From Pelagibacterales bacterium SAG-MED28 (GTDB taxonomy: Bacteria > Pseudomonadota > Alphaproteobacteria > Pelagibacterales > Pelagibacteraceae), in the NCBI GenBank assembly GCA_014653835.1, contig JACWDY010000004.1:1-64000 (forward strand): a stretch of DNA of 64,000 nt, given 5' to 3'. Both the position numbers and the translations under genes were made by a program. The notes below the pieces were generated by a model. That model had not been told where the DNA came from, made no database searches, and saw only the letters and a list, made by a program, of their open reading frames with translations. Positions 37,231 to 47,008 of this stretch are shown here, one piece after another (the first letter of the stretch is position 1; every line of letters starts with the position of its first letter).

Positions 37231-38024
37231 TGAATAAAAAAATTAAAAAAATTTTATTAAAAAAAAATAAATCCAAAATTGTGAGCTTGACTGCCTACTC
37301 AAAAAGTATAGCTAAAATCTTAGATAACCATGTGGATATAGTTTTAGTTGGTGACTCCATGGCCAATGTTTTATATGGACATAAAAATACCCACAAAATA
37401 ACTTTGGAAAATATTATTCAACATACATTAAGTGTAAAAATGGGCATTAAAAAATCTTTACTCGTAGTAGATATGCCCAAAGGTAGTTATAGTAATTTTA
37501 AAGAAGCTTTAAAAAATGCAAAAAATGTAATTAAAAAAACTGGATGTGATGCAATTAAACTAGAAAATTATCAAAGTAATTATAAAATTATTGAGGCGCT
37601 TGTTAAAAAAAAAATCCCTGTAATGGGGCACATAGGTTTTACTCCACAATTTAAGAATAAATTTAACGTTGAGGGCCGAACAAAAGTAGAAGTAAACAGA
37701 CTCTTGAATGAAGCAAAATCGATTGAAAAAGCCGGTGCATTTTCTATTATACTTGAATGTTTATCACCAAAGTCTGCAAAATTAATAACTAGTAAACTAA
37801 ATATACCCACAATCGGCATAGGATCCTCATCTCATTGCGATGGACAGATACTAGTAACAGATGACATGTTAGGTATTAGTGGTTTTTATCCAAAATTCGT
37901 GAAGAAATTTGTTAAATTAGATAGAATAATTGAAAAAGCCATAAAAAAATATAGTAGAGATGTTAAATTAAGAAAATTTCCAACGATAAAAAATTTTTTA
38001 AATGGAAGAAAGTATAGAAAATAA
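37230..38024 (+). CDS. panB: 3-methyl-2-oxobutanoate hydroxymethyltransferase (ketopantoate hydroxymethyltransferase)
   Basis: Transfers a one-carbon unit from methylene-THF to ketoisovalerate, giving ketopantoate for pantothenate and CoA. It has 264 residues of the PanB barrel. Motifs are SLTAYSKSIAK near 20-30, DIVLVGDSMANVLYG near 37-51 with the metal-binding Asp, VVDMPKGSY near 83-91, AIKLEN, PVMGHIGFTPQ near 130-140 and PTIGIGSSSHCDGQILVTDDMLG near 190-212. panC and panE are not in the window. The 3' end overlaps the next gene by 23 bases. Confidence 0.94.
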   Translation: MNKKIKKILLKKNKSKIVSLTAYSKSIAKILDNHVDIVLVGDSMANVLYGHKNTHKITLENIIQHTLSVKMGIKKSLLVVDMPKGSYSNFKEALKNAKNVIKKTGCDAIKLENYQSNYKIIEALVKKKIPVMGHIGFTPQFKNKFNVEGRTKVEVNRLLNEAKSIEKAGAFSIILECLSPKSAKLITSKLNIPTIGIGSSSHCDGQILVTDDMLGISGFYPKFVKKFVKLDRIIEKAIKKYSRDVKLRKFPTIKNFLNGRKYRK

Positions 38025-38511
38025 ACTACAAATAAAAAATAGACTAATTAATTTCTATAATAATAATAAAGTAAAGATTTTAACTTTAATATTTATTGTA
38101 ATATTATCTTTATGTTTTTTAACATTTTTGAATTACAATAAAGAAAAAAAAAATATTCTTATCGCAGAGAAATATGTTGAAGCAGGGCTTTATCTAGCTT
38201 CTAACAAAAAAGAAGATGCAATTAAATTATACGAAGAAATTATATTAAGTAAAAATAAATTTTATTCAATTTTAGCTTTAAACGTAATTTTAGAAAAAAA
38301 TTTAATTAAAGATTATAGTAAAATTTTAAAATATTTTTTAATTCTTGAAGAGTCCATTTCTGATGACGCTCAAGAAGACCTTATTATTTTCAAAAAAGCT
38401 TTATATATGATTAATGGGCCTGATAAACAGCAAGGTACAAAAATATTAAATGAATTATTTGAAAAAGACTCTAAATTAAAGTTTATTATTCGAGATATTC
38501 TTAAAGAATAA
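38002..38511 (+). CDS. membrane-anchored TPR-like protein, YfgM-like
   Basis: 169 residues. A cytoplasmic start (about 24 residues), one transmembrane helix (KILTLIFIVILSLCFLTFL near 25-43) and a helical periplasmic domain with tetratricopeptide-like repeats. This architecture and the position directly before a BamB-like lipoprotein match the YfgM-BamB pair of other proteobacteria, where YfgM interacts with the SecYEG translocon and periplasmic chaperones. Sequence similarity alone is weak, so the call leans on gene order. The start overlaps panB by 23 bases. Confidence 0.65.
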   Translation: MEESIENKLQIKNRLINFYNNNKVKILTLIFIVILSLCFLTFLNYNKEKKNILIAEKYVEAGLYLASNKKEDAIKLYEEIILSKNKFYSILALNVILEKNLIKDYSKILKYFLILEESISDDAQEDLIIFKKALYMINGPDKQQGTKILNELFEKDSKLKFIIRDILKE

Positions 38512-38515
38512 TTTA

Positions 38516-39838
38516 ATGAAATTATTTTATTTCTTAATAACTTTAATATTTTTAAATAATTGCTCCTTTGATAATAAAAGTGGCATTTGGAATAATGATA
38601 ATAAATTAGACGAAAAAGATGATAAGATTTTTAAAGAATTTAAAAGTATCTCATCAACAAATGAAAAATTTTATCAAATTGTAAATTTAGACAAAGAATT
38701 TGAGTTTGAGAAACAAAATTTAATTAAAAATTTTGAATGGAAAGATATATTTTATGGAAAAAATAATAATCTTGGTAATTTCAAGTATAATAATAATAAT
38801 CAACTAATTTTTAAAAGTAAAAAATTAACTAAGCATAAAATTAATGAACATATTTTATTTGATAAAAATAATATTATTGCAAGTGATATTAAAGGTAATT
38901 TAATTATATTTTCAATAAATAAAAATAAACAAATTTCAAAATTTAATTTTTACCAAAAAAAATTTAAAAAAATAAAAAAAAATCTTAACTTAATAATTGA
39001 AAATAATACAGTTTATATCTCAGATAATTTAGGCTTTATCTATGCTTTTGATTATTTGAGCAACAAAGTTTTATGGGCAAAAAACTATAAAATCCCTTTT
39101 AGTTCGAATATTAAAATTTCTAAGAATAAATTAATTTTGGCTAATCAAAATAATACTCTTTTCTTTATAAATAAAAAAAATGGAGAGATTTTAAAATCAA
39201 TACCTACAGAGGAAACTACAATAAAAAATAATTTTATGAATAACTTGGCAGTAGATGGAGATAATGTAATTTTTTTAAATACATATGGATCTTTGTACGC
39301 TCTTAATATCACGAATATGCAAATTAAATGGTTTATAAATTTAAATGAGTCATTAAATATAAATCCAAGTAATTTATTTATTAGCAATCAACTAATAATA
39401 CGTGATAATCGGGTTTATGTCCCCGCAAATAGTAATTTATATGTTTTAGACTTAAGTTTTGGAACAAATATATATAAAAAAAATTTTTCCTCTATAGTAA
39501 GACCAATAGTTCTCACTAATGTTTTTTATACTATTGATAATAACCTGTTAATTGCTACAGAAATTAATTCAGGAAAAATTGTATTTTCGTATGACATTAA
39601 TCAAAAAATATCCGAACGTTTAAAAATTAAAAAAAAAAAAGTACAGTTTAAAAGTGTAATGTTATTGAATGATAAAATTTTTATTTTTTTAAAAAACTCT
39701 TACATTGTAAAGTTTAAAATAAATGGTGAAATTTATGAAATTACTAAGTTACCTCAAAAAATAAATTCACAACCTATCATTATTGATAATTCCATTATTT
39801 TTCTTGATAAATCAAATAGAGTATCAATCGTAGATTAA
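38516..39838 (+). CDS. bamB: BamB-like PQQ-repeat outer-membrane lipoprotein
   Basis: 440 residues. A lipoprotein signal peptide ends in the lipobox LNNC (Cys16). The rest is a beta-propeller-like series of PQQ/WD-type blades, e.g. NTVYISDNLGFIYAFDYLSNKVLWAK near 165-190 and DNVIFLNTYGSLYALNITNMQIKWFI near 245-272. BamB assists the BamA complex in inserting outer-membrane proteins. It is highly diverged and Asn/Lys-rich. The engA/der GTPase that often follows is replaced by convergent purF, with a 4-base stop overlap. Confidence 0.72.
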   Translation: MKLFYFLITLIFLNNCSFDNKSGIWNNDNKLDEKDDKIFKEFKSISSTNEKFYQIVNLDKEFEFEKQNLIKNFEWKDIFYGKNNNLGNFKYNNNNQLIFKSKKLTKHKINEHILFDKNNIIASDIKGNLIIFSINKNKQISKFNFYQKKFKKIKKNLNLIIENNTVYISDNLGFIYAFDYLSNKVLWAKNYKIPFSSNIKISKNKLILANQNNTLFFINKKNGEILKSIPTEETTIKNNFMNNLAVDGDNVIFLNTYGSLYALNITNMQIKWFINLNESLNINPSNLFISNQLIIRDNRVYVPANSNLYVLDLSFGTNIYKKNFSSIVRPIVLTNVFYTIDNNLLIATEINSGKIVFSYDINQKISERLKIKKKKVQFKSVMLLNDKIFIFLKNSYIVKFKINGEIYEITKLPQKINSQPIIIDNSIIFLDKSNRVSIVD

Positions 39839-41316
39839 CTGCTAGATTTACCGCTTAATAATGATAATTGCTTAACTTTAAGGCCTTTTAAATTGTCTGA
39901 TGGTTCTATTGGATATTCACCTGTAAAATAGTGGTCACTAAATTGAGGATAACTAGAATTTCTTCTTTCGTTTATAAGAGCATTATATAAACCATCCAAA
40001 CTTAAGAATTTTAGACTTTTTGCTTTTATATAGTCACACATTTGCTCGTTATTTTTTTCATGAGCTAGTAACTCTTCTTTAGTAGGCATATCTACTCCAT
40101 AAAAATCTGGAAATTTTATTTCCGGACAAGCTATTCTAACATGGACCTCTTTTGCACCAGACTCATACAGCATTTTTATAATTTTATGGCAAGTTGTTCC
40201 TCTGACTAAAGAGTCGTCTATAAGAATAATAGATTTATTCTTCACTATTGATTTTGTTGAGCTTAATTTTAACTTAACTCCTAAGCTTCTTATATTTTGA
40301 GTTGGTTCAATAAAAGTCCTACCTACATAATGATTTCTTATTAATCCTAACTCAAATTTTTTCTTAGATTGTTCTGCGTAACCTAACGCTGCTGGAACTC
40401 CAGAGTCTGGAACTGGAATAACTAAGTCAGCTTTAAGATCTGATTCTTTTGCCAATTCTGAACCTAACCTTTTTCTGTACTCGTATGCACATTTATCCTT
40501 AATTAAACTATCTGGTCTAGCAAAATAAATATATTCAAAGACACAAGGACGAGGCTTTTGCTTTGGAAAAGGTGTAATAGATTTTAAATTATTATCTTCT
40601 ATAATTACAATCTCTCCATTTTTAACTTCTCTTATATAAGTTGCTCCAACAATATCTAATGCACAAGTTTCAGAGGCGAAAATATAAGAGTTATTTAATT
40701 TACCAATTACTAAAGGCCTAATACCAAATGGATCTCTTACTCCAACTAATTTTTTATTTGTCATTAAAACTAGAGAGTAACCTCCTTGTATTTGAAACAA
40801 AGTATCAATTAGTTTATCTGTAAATCTTTCTCTTTTTGACTTTGCTATAAGTTGAACAATTGTCTCAGTGTCACTTGTAGTTCTAAAAATTGCCCCTTCT
40901 TTTACTAAATTTTCTCTCAATAACAACGCATTAGTTAAATTTCCGTTGTGCGCGACGCTTAAACCACCCATATGCAAATCTGCAAAAAAAGGCTGAATAT
41001 TTCTTAAAGATGTTTCACCTGTAGTTGAGTATCTATTATGGCCAATTGCAAATTCTCCTGGTAGCTTTTTTATTGTTTCAGAATTAGTAAAATGATCACC
41101 AACTAATCCTTGTCTCTTTTCTGAATGGTAATTTTTGCCATCAAAAGATACAATTCCACAGCCTTCTTGTCCTCTGTGTTGCAAGGCATGCAAGCCCAGA
41201 GCTACTAACGCTGAAGCATCTTCATGATTTGATATTCCAAAAATACCACACTCCTCTCTTAATTTATCTGATTTAAATTTTTTCAATTTTTTCTTTAGTA
41301 TCAATGAAATCATCAC
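39835..41316 (-). CDS. purF: amidophosphoribosyltransferase (PRPP amidotransferase)
   Basis: First committed step of purine synthesis: PRPP plus glutamine gives phosphoribosylamine. It is 493 residues. The N-terminal nucleophile is Cys23 in REECGIFGI, reached after removal of a 22-residue propeptide, if the start is at 41316. HALQHRGQEGCGIVS, GHNRYSTTGE and the PRPP loop IILIDDSLVRGTT are present. The 5' end overlaps cvpA by 44 bases; TTG codons at residues 5 and 11 would shorten the overlap. The cvpA-purF order is ancestral in proteobacteria. Confidence 0.95.
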   Translation of the reverse strand: MMISLILKKKLKKFKSDKLREECGIFGISNHEDASALVALGLHALQHRGQEGCGIVSFDGKNYHSEKRQGLVGDHFTNSETIKKLPGEFAIGHNRYSTTGETSLRNIQPFFADLHMGGLSVAHNGNLTNALLLRENLVKEGAIFRTTSDTETIVQLIAKSKRERFTDKLIDTLFQIQGGYSLVLMTNKKLVGVRDPFGIRPLVIGKLNNSYIFASETCALDIVGATYIREVKNGEIVIIEDNNLKSITPFPKQKPRPCVFEYIYFARPDSLIKDKCAYEYRKRLGSELAKESDLKADLVIPVPDSGVPAALGYAEQSKKKFELGLIRNHYVGRTFIEPTQNIRSLGVKLKLSSTKSIVKNKSIILIDDSLVRGTTCHKIIKMLYESGAKEVHVRIACPEIKFPDFYGVDMPTKEELLAHEKNNEQMCDYIKAKSLKFLSLDGLYNALINERRNSSYPQFSDHYFTGEYPIEPSDNLKGLKVKQLSLLSGKSSS

Positions 41317-41821
41317 TTGAAGGAAATTCTTCTATTAATACTTCATAGCCTTTATTTATTAAATTAAATGCAAATGCATCTTCTGCTGATATACCCCAAT
41401 TTTGATAAGGATAAAACCAATTAAAGATAGAGAATAAACAAACAGAAACTATATATCCTTTAAAAAAACCAAATATAAAACCAAATCCTTTATCAATTGA
41501 ACCTACACCAGTCCAAGTTACCGCTTTACTTAAAGTTTTACCTAGTATTATTAATATAAAAAGAGAAAATATAAAAATAGCTACTCCTAATCCAATCTTA
41601 TTTATAAACTCAGATTGAATATATTCGCTAATTATTGGTTGAAATCTCGGGACTAAAATAATTGTAATTACTGTAGATAAAACCCATTTCATAAATGAAA
41701 TTAAACTTAAAGAAAAACCTTTCAAGAAAGATTGGATTACATTGTAAGTTAAGATGATTAAGAAAAAAACATCTAATAGATTTAAATTATTAGTAAAGAA
41801 TTCCAAAAGATTATCAATCAT
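41273..41821 (-). CDS. cvpA: CvpA family membrane protein
   Basis: 182 residues with four predicted transmembrane helices, the usual CvpA topology. DVFFLIILTYNVIQSFLKGFSLSLIS near residues 17-42 and GSIDKGFGFIFGFFKGYIVSV near 112-133 are characteristic: a conserved glycine-rich turn sits between helices 3 and 4. In E. coli it is linked to colicin V production and envelope stress, but the mechanism is unknown. It overlaps the exporter gene upstream (ATGA) and purF downstream. Confidence 0.85.
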   Translation of the reverse strand: MIDNLLEFFTNNLNLLDVFFLIILTYNVIQSFLKGFSLSLISFMKWVLSTVITIILVPRFQPIISEYIQSEFINKIGLGVAIFIFSLFILIILGKTLSKAVTWTGVGSIDKGFGFIFGFFKGYIVSVCLFSIFNWFYPYQNWGISAEDAFAFNLINKGYEVLIEEFPSSDDFIDTKEKIEKI

Positions 41822-44298
41822 CTAATTTCACTAAATTCTTTACCAAAAGGTTTGAAAGTTAAAATTAATTTTGGCAACAAAGTTAAAACCGATATCATAG
41901 CCAACAACATTGCTATTCCAGTAAATACTCCAAAGTAGATAGTAGGTATAAAATTTGACAAAACTAAAATCGAAAAACCAAATACTATTGTGATTGACGT
42001 GTTTAAAATTGCGACTCCTACAGTACTATGGCATCTGTCTAAAGTTTTATTATAGTTATTAATTTTTTGAAATTCTTCTTTGAACCTATAAATATAATGA
42101 ATGCTATTATCAACTGCAATACCAACTGTTATAGCTGCAATAGTTATTGTCATCATATCTAGCGGGATTCCTAGTGAACCAATTATTCCTAGGATAAAAA
42201 AAGCAGCTATAAAATTAGGTACAACGCCAATAAAAGAAATTATTAGGTTTCTAAATAATATAAAAAACATAATAAAAATTCCAAGAATTACTATTCCTAA
42301 AGTAAGTATTTGAGATTTAAATAAACTTTGTAATAAATTGTTGAACAAGATAAGAACTCCTGCTAGTTTATATTCATCTTTTTCTAGCCCAAGCTTAGTA
42401 TTTAATTCAGAATTAATTTTATTAATTAAATCATTCCTTCTTAAATCTTTTAACGAGTCCTTTATTCTTACACTTATTCTTGCCTCATCTTTTTCAACTG
42501 ATATATAAGGAGAAATTATTTCATTCTTAATTGTCTTAGGTATTTTACTATATAAAACTGCAATTTCTAAACTCTGTAACTCTTTCTTATTTAAATCTTC
42601 TGCTACTCTTAATATAGATCCAAAAGAAAGAACTTTTCCAATTTCCGGTAGAGAGTCTAAATAATCATGTACTTTAATAATTTTGTCCATTTTATCTCTT
42701 GTAAACCAATATTTGGATTTATCTTCCTCATTTTCGTTATCTTCCTCCCACTCATCAAATTCATCATCCCCTTCTTTAACAACTTCAGTTTTGGGTGGAA
42801 ATTTAAGAATTATATTCAGCGGGGTAGTCCCTCCTAAATCATCATCAATTTTCTTCATTCCTTTATAAATTTCTGTTTCTTTATCAAAATAATTTATAAA
42901 ACTGTTTTCTACCTCGAGCTTAAATATTCCAACAATACTAAATATTATAATTAACAAAGTAGAGCCGAAAATTATAATTTTATTATTTTTAGTAAAATTG
43001 CCCAAAGCGGTTGTGATAAAGGATTTTTCAGTATCTTTAAGACCTATTTCGTTATTTGATGAGAGCAAATTTATTAATGAAGGTAACAACAAAAATGTTA
43101 CTAACAATGAAACAATTAATCCAAGAGTCATCATCCAACCAAAATCAATTATTGGCTTTATTCCGCTAAAAACTAAAGATAAAAACGCACATATTGTTGT
43201 TAGGACCGTATAAAGTATTGGAAGCATCATTTTTTTGCTCGCCTCAAATATAGCTTCACTCTTTGTGATTTGTGAAAACTCTTTTTTTAGTTGAAGAAAT
43301 CTTACTGTTAAGTGGATATTCATTGCCATATTTAATATAAGCATTAGAGCAATAAAGTTTGATGAAATTACTGTTACTTTCCAACCAAAAAAACTTAATA
43401 GACCAATCATAATTATAACTGAGGTTGAGCAACCTAATAATGGCATTACAACCCATTTGAGATTCTTAAAAATAAACCACAGAGTTAGTATAATAAAAAT
43501 GAATACTCCAATTCCAAAGACTACAATATCGCTTTTAATATAACTCATCATATCATCGGCAATCATTGGAATACCGCCTAAATGTATTTTAGCATTTTGT
43601 CCATATTTACTAATTACATCTCTTATCTCAGAAATATTTTGGTGATTTCTAATATTATATAAATTTTTATAGTCTTCATATTCTTTAATAAAATTTTTGT
43701 AATTTACTTTTTCTTCTTTAGAGAGTCCTGTTTCATTCGACCGAATATAATATTGATCTTTTACCTTAATATATTCAGCTAATCTTTCGTCCTTCTTAAG
43801 ATAAATTACTACTCCAGAGGTTTTACCATCTTCACTAATAACGTAATTTTTGTAAATAGGACTATTGATTATTTCTTCAAAACCTCTTTTTCTGTCAATT
43901 TCTGGATAAGCTAATGTTTTATAATTTTTTAACCTCTCCATTAGTCCTTCATCTGTGCTTTTTAAAAGCGGTACATCAATTACTGTTATTACACTATCCA
44001 CCCAAGAGAGTTTTTCGATTTTCGATTTTAGTAATTGAAGATTAAGGATAGTTTCTTTCTCAGTAAAACTTGAAACCGGTGTGTATGTTAAAACAAGAAA
44101 ATCTTTAGAACCATATGTTTGATTTACCTCTCTTAAGTATTTAAGGTCAGGATCTCCTTCAAGTAAGAGCGCGTCAGACGAGGCATCCAGATTAAAATTT
44201 TTTGATTGGTAAAGAGAAAAGGCAACAATTAATAGTATTAAAAAAAGTGTTAATTTCGAAAAATCTATTACAATTTTTTTATAAATAGAAGCAAACAT
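41818..44298 (-). CDS. RND-superfamily (MMPL/SSD-type) transporter
   Basis: 826 residues in two homologous halves. Each has an extracytoplasmic domain after the first helix and a cluster of five or six helices, the MMPL/HpnN-like layout. Helix 1 is at about 12-30, the first cluster about 250-420, helix 7 about 445-465 and the second cluster about 665-815. GIAVDNSIHYIYRFKEEF near the second cluster is the conserved MMPL/SSD motif. An unusual highly acidic run (EFDEWEEDNENEEDKSK) lies near residues 515-535. Such proteins export lipids or hydrophobic molecules. The substrate is unknown. Confidence 0.8.
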   Translation of the reverse strand: MFASIYKKIVIDFSKLTLFLILLIVAFSLYQSKNFNLDASSDALLLEGDPDLKYLREVNQTYGSKDFLVLTYTPVSSFTEKETILNLQLLKSKIEKLSWVDSVITVIDVPLLKSTDEGLMERLKNYKTLAYPEIDRKRGFEEIINSPIYKNYVISEDGKTSGVVIYLKKDERLAEYIKVKDQYYIRSNETGLSKEEKVNYKNFIKEYEDYKNLYNIRNHQNISEIRDVISKYGQNAKIHLGGIPMIADDMMSYIKSDIVVFGIGVFIFIILTLWFIFKNLKWVVMPLLGCSTSVIIMIGLLSFFGWKVTVISSNFIALMLILNMAMNIHLTVRFLQLKKEFSQITKSEAIFEASKKMMLPILYTVLTTICAFLSLVFSGIKPIIDFGWMMTLGLIVSLLVTFLLLPSLINLLSSNNEIGLKDTEKSFITTALGNFTKNNKIIIFGSTLLIIIFSIVGIFKLEVENSFINYFDKETEIYKGMKKIDDDLGGTTPLNIILKFPPKTEVVKEGDDEFDEWEEDNENEEDKSKYWFTRDKMDKIIKVHDYLDSLPEIGKVLSFGSILRVAEDLNKKELQSLEIAVLYSKIPKTIKNEIISPYISVEKDEARISVRIKDSLKDLRRNDLINKINSELNTKLGLEKDEYKLAGVLILFNNLLQSLFKSQILTLGIVILGIFIMFFILFRNLIISFIGVVPNFIAAFFILGIIGSLGIPLDMMTITIAAITVGIAVDNSIHYIYRFKEEFQKINNYNKTLDRCHSTVGVAILNTSITIVFGFSILVLSNFIPTIYFGVFTGIAMLLAMISVLTLLPKLILTFKPFGKEFSEIR

Positions 44299-44351
44299 GA
44301 GAACATTTCAGATATATCTTAATTTTATTATAACTAAAGAAAAAATTGAGG

Positions 44352-45779
44352 TTAATTTTTGCTTAAATCTTTGAATTTTGTGTAAATTCCCTCAAACTCT
44401 ACTTTGACAGTACCTGTAGGACCATGTCTTTGCTTTCCTAAAATTATATCTGCTAAGCCGTTAACATCATTCATTTTTGATTGCCATTCAGCATGCTCAA
44501 TAGAACCTAACTTTGGCTGTTTTCGTTCTAGGTAATAGGCTTCTCGGAAAACAAACATTACAACATCAGCATCTTGCTCAATTGATCCTGACTCTCTTAA
44601 GTCAGCCAATTGTGGTTGTTTATCATCTCGTTGTTCCACAGCTCTCGATAGTTGAGATAATGCCAGAACTGGCACCGATAGTTCTTTCGCTAGTGCTTTT
44701 AAACCTTGAGTGATTTCAGAAATCTCTTGTACTCTTCCTTCGTTTCTATTGGAGCTAGATCTCATTAACTGTATATAATCTACAACAATTAAACTTAATC
44801 CGAATAATCTTTTTATTCTTCTGGCTCTATTACTCAAAGTAGCTATAGTTATTGCTGGAGTTTCATCTATGTATAAAGGTAAGTTATAAATATTTCTCGA
44901 GGTTTCAATATATCTATTAATTTCTTCTTCCGTAACTTTTCCACGTCTTATATCATCAGACTTAATTCTTGCCTGTTCCGAGAGAATTCTAGTTGATAAT
45001 TGTTCAGATGACATTTCCAAAGAAAAAAAAGCTATTGATGATTTTTCCTGTCTTTTAAGAATATGTTGAGCTGCGTTATAGGCAATATTAGTAGCTAAAG
45101 CTGTTTTACCCATCGACGGTCTTCCCGCCAAAATTATTAAATCTGATTTATGTAGACCACCTAATTTTTCATCTAAGTCTGTAAGGCCAGTAGGAACACC
45201 AACTAATCCTTGATCATTTTGCATAGCGAGAGTTGCCATCTCAATTGTTTGATCTAGAGCTTGATTAAATTTTAAAAACGATTGTGAGAAACTTCCTCTT
45301 TCAGCTAAATCAAAAAGAGATTTTTCTGTATTTTCAATAATATTTTCTGCATTTTGCTCTTGAGAATTCGCATTAAGAGTATCATGAGATAAATTGTCAG
45401 AAATTTGAACTAACTCTCTTCTAAGATACATTTCATGAATAATTTTAGCATAATCAATCGCCTGTTTTACAGAGCTCGAAAACCTTGTAAGTTTAACCAA
45501 ATATTCAGTTCCACCTACTTCATTAAGCATATTATCTTTTTCGAAAAAATTTTTTATCGTTATTGGATTAGCGATCATCCCTTTATTATTAAGACTTTCA
45601 ATAACTTCATAAATTTTAATATGTGCTGGATCAAAAAATATATTTGCACTAACCAAAGTGGATACTTCATCTATAATGTCATTATTTACAAGAATGGATC
45701 CAAGAAGCGCCTGTTCAGCCTCTAAATTAGAAGGCTGCTTATTTTCATGAGTATTTTGAACAGTTTTGATATCTTCCAC
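44352..45779 (-). CDS. dnaB: replicative DNA helicase
   Basis: Hexameric 5'-3' helicase at the replication fork. It is 475 residues. The N-terminal primase-interacting domain starts NLEAEQALLGSIL near 18-30. The RecA-like core has Walker A ILAGRPSMGKTALATNIA near 215-232, FFSLEMSSEQL, LIVVDYIQLM and the H4 block LSQLSRAVEQRDDKQPQLADLRESGSIEQDADVV. The start codon is GTG (45779-45777), with no clear ribosome binding site. It lies downstream of the rpsF-rpsR-rplI ribosomal operon, as in many bacteria. Confidence 0.97.
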   Translation of the reverse strand: MEDIKTVQNTHENKQPSNLEAEQALLGSILVNNDIIDEVSTLVSANIFFDPAHIKIYEVIESLNNKGMIANPITIKNFFEKDNMLNEVGGTEYLVKLTRFSSSVKQAIDYAKIIHEMYLRRELVQISDNLSHDTLNANSQEQNAENIIENTEKSLFDLAERGSFSQSFLKFNQALDQTIEMATLAMQNDQGLVGVPTGLTDLDEKLGGLHKSDLIILAGRPSMGKTALATNIAYNAAQHILKRQEKSSIAFFSLEMSSEQLSTRILSEQARIKSDDIRRGKVTEEEINRYIETSRNIYNLPLYIDETPAITIATLSNRARRIKRLFGLSLIVVDYIQLMRSSSNRNEGRVQEISEITQGLKALAKELSVPVLALSQLSRAVEQRDDKQPQLADLRESGSIEQDADVVMFVFREAYYLERKQPKLGSIEHAEWQSKMNDVNGLADIILGKQRHGPTGTVKVEFEGIYTKFKDLSKN

Positions 45780-45854
45780 ATTGATATATTAAGAGAAAGA
45801 AAATTCACATCAAAGAAAAAAGTTACACACTTTTTTTGGATGTCTGTGGAAAAG

Positions 45855-46310
45855 TTATTTCGACTGAATCTTATCTATCTTGATAGAGATTTGTGCTTTT
45901 ACTTCTGAGTGAAAGTTAATATCTACTTTAAATAAGCCTGTCTTATTTAAATCTTGTTTTAAAATTATTTGTGAAGGAACTACTTCTACATTATTTTTTT
46001 CTTTTATTAGATTTGTAATTTCTTTTGGTTTTATGGATCCATACAGTTCCCCATTTTCTTTACATTCTTTGAAAAAGGTAAAAGTTTGATTATTTATAAT
46101 TTTGGCTATTTCTTTAAATTTACTTTTTAATTCATTATTCTTTTTGTTTAATTCGTCTTTTCTTTTATTAACAAATTCTAAATTATCTTTATTAAATCTT
46201 AATGCCTTGCCCTCTTTTAAAAGAAAGTTTCTACCATAACCATTTTTAACCGTTACCTTATCTCCAATATTTCCTAGATTAAGAATATTTTCTAATAAAA
46301 TAATTTCCAT
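45855..46310 (-). CDS. rplI: 50S ribosomal protein L9
   Basis: 151 residues. The N-terminal RNA-binding domain begins MEIILLENILNLGNIGDKVTVKNGYGRNFLLKEGKAL, the L9 signature region. A connecting helix (about 41-75) and a C-terminal domain follow. It binds 23S rRNA near the L1 stalk and helps keep the reading frame. Last of the rpsF-rpsR-rplI cluster, it starts one base after the rpsR stop. Confidence 0.96.
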   Translation of the reverse strand: MEIILLENILNLGNIGDKVTVKNGYGRNFLLKEGKALRFNKDNLEFVNKRKDELNKKNNELKSKFKEIAKIINNQTFTFFKECKENGELYGSIKPKEITNLIKEKNNVEVVPSQIILKQDLNKTGLFKVDINFHSEVKAQISIKIDKIQSK

Positions 46311-46311
46311 T

Positions 46312-46581
46312 TTACAATAATCCTAAAATTTTGGCTTTTTTTATTTCTTTAGTTAATTTTTTTTGTTTACCAAATGATACTGATGAAATTTTTGATGAAA
46401 CAATTTTTCCATTATCAGATATATAGTTTTTTAGTACGCTTATGTTTTTATAATCAACTATAGGCGCGTTCTTTACAGATAAGGGACATTTTTTTGAAAA
46501 CTTACTGTTTTTTTGAAATAAACTTAGTTTATTTAATGAGTTATTTCCTTTTTTTTGAAATTTTTTATTTTTTCTTTTCAT
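46312..46581 (-). CDS. rpsR: 30S ribosomal protein S18
   Basis: 89 residues. A long lysine-rich N-terminal tail of about 35 residues precedes the conserved core: VDYKNISVLKNYISDNGKIVSSKIS near 43-67 and the basic KKLTKEIKKAKILGLL at the end. S18 binds next to S6 on the 30S platform, and the S6 gene is immediately upstream. The core is more diverged than in most bacteria, but position and motif make the call secure. Confidence 0.93.
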   Translation of the reverse strand: MKRKNKKFQKKGNNSLNKLSLFQKNSKFSKKCPLSVKNAPIVDYKNISVLKNYISDNGKIVSSKISSVSFGKQKKLTKEIKKAKILGLL

Positions 46582-46586
46582 TTCAA

Positions 46587-46907
46587 TCAGCTTTTTTTGA
46601 AAAATTCATTTTCCGTATCTAATTTTTTATATTTTACAGTTAAATGTCTAATAATTGTTCTGTCAATTTTAATTTTTTTTTCGATCTCACCAAGAGTTTT
46701 TTTGTTTCCTTCAAATTTAAAATGAATAAAAAAACCTTTTTTATAATTTTTAATTTTATTAGCTAAATTAAGCAAACCCCATTCCTCTATTTTAATAACT
46801 TTACCGGAAGATTTATTAATAATTTCATTGTATCTCTCTTTTAAAGTCTTTAAATCTTTTTCCGCCAAATCTTGTTTAGCTACAATAGTGTTTTCGTAAA
46901 AAGCCAT
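46587..46907 (-). CDS. rpsF: 30S ribosomal protein S6
   Basis: 106 residues with the ferredoxin-like S6 fold. The start MAFYENTIVAKQDLAEKDLKTL and VIKIEEWGLLNLANKIKNYKKGFFIHFKFEG near 37-66 are S6 motifs. S6 pairs with S18 on the 30S platform. It is first of the ribosomal cluster and divergent from fabD across about 100 bases that must hold both promoters. Confidence 0.94.
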   Translation of the reverse strand: MAFYENTIVAKQDLAEKDLKTLKERYNEIINKSSGKVIKIEEWGLLNLANKIKNYKKGFFIHFKFEGNKKTLGEIEKKIKIDRTIIRHLTVKYKKLDTENEFFKKS

Positions 46908-47008
46908 GTTTTAATGTGTTAATTAAGTTTAATATTTATTTATAAAAATTGGTTTATACTATAATGAATAATTATATCAACAGTAATAATTGTTAAATAA
47001 ACTTATAA

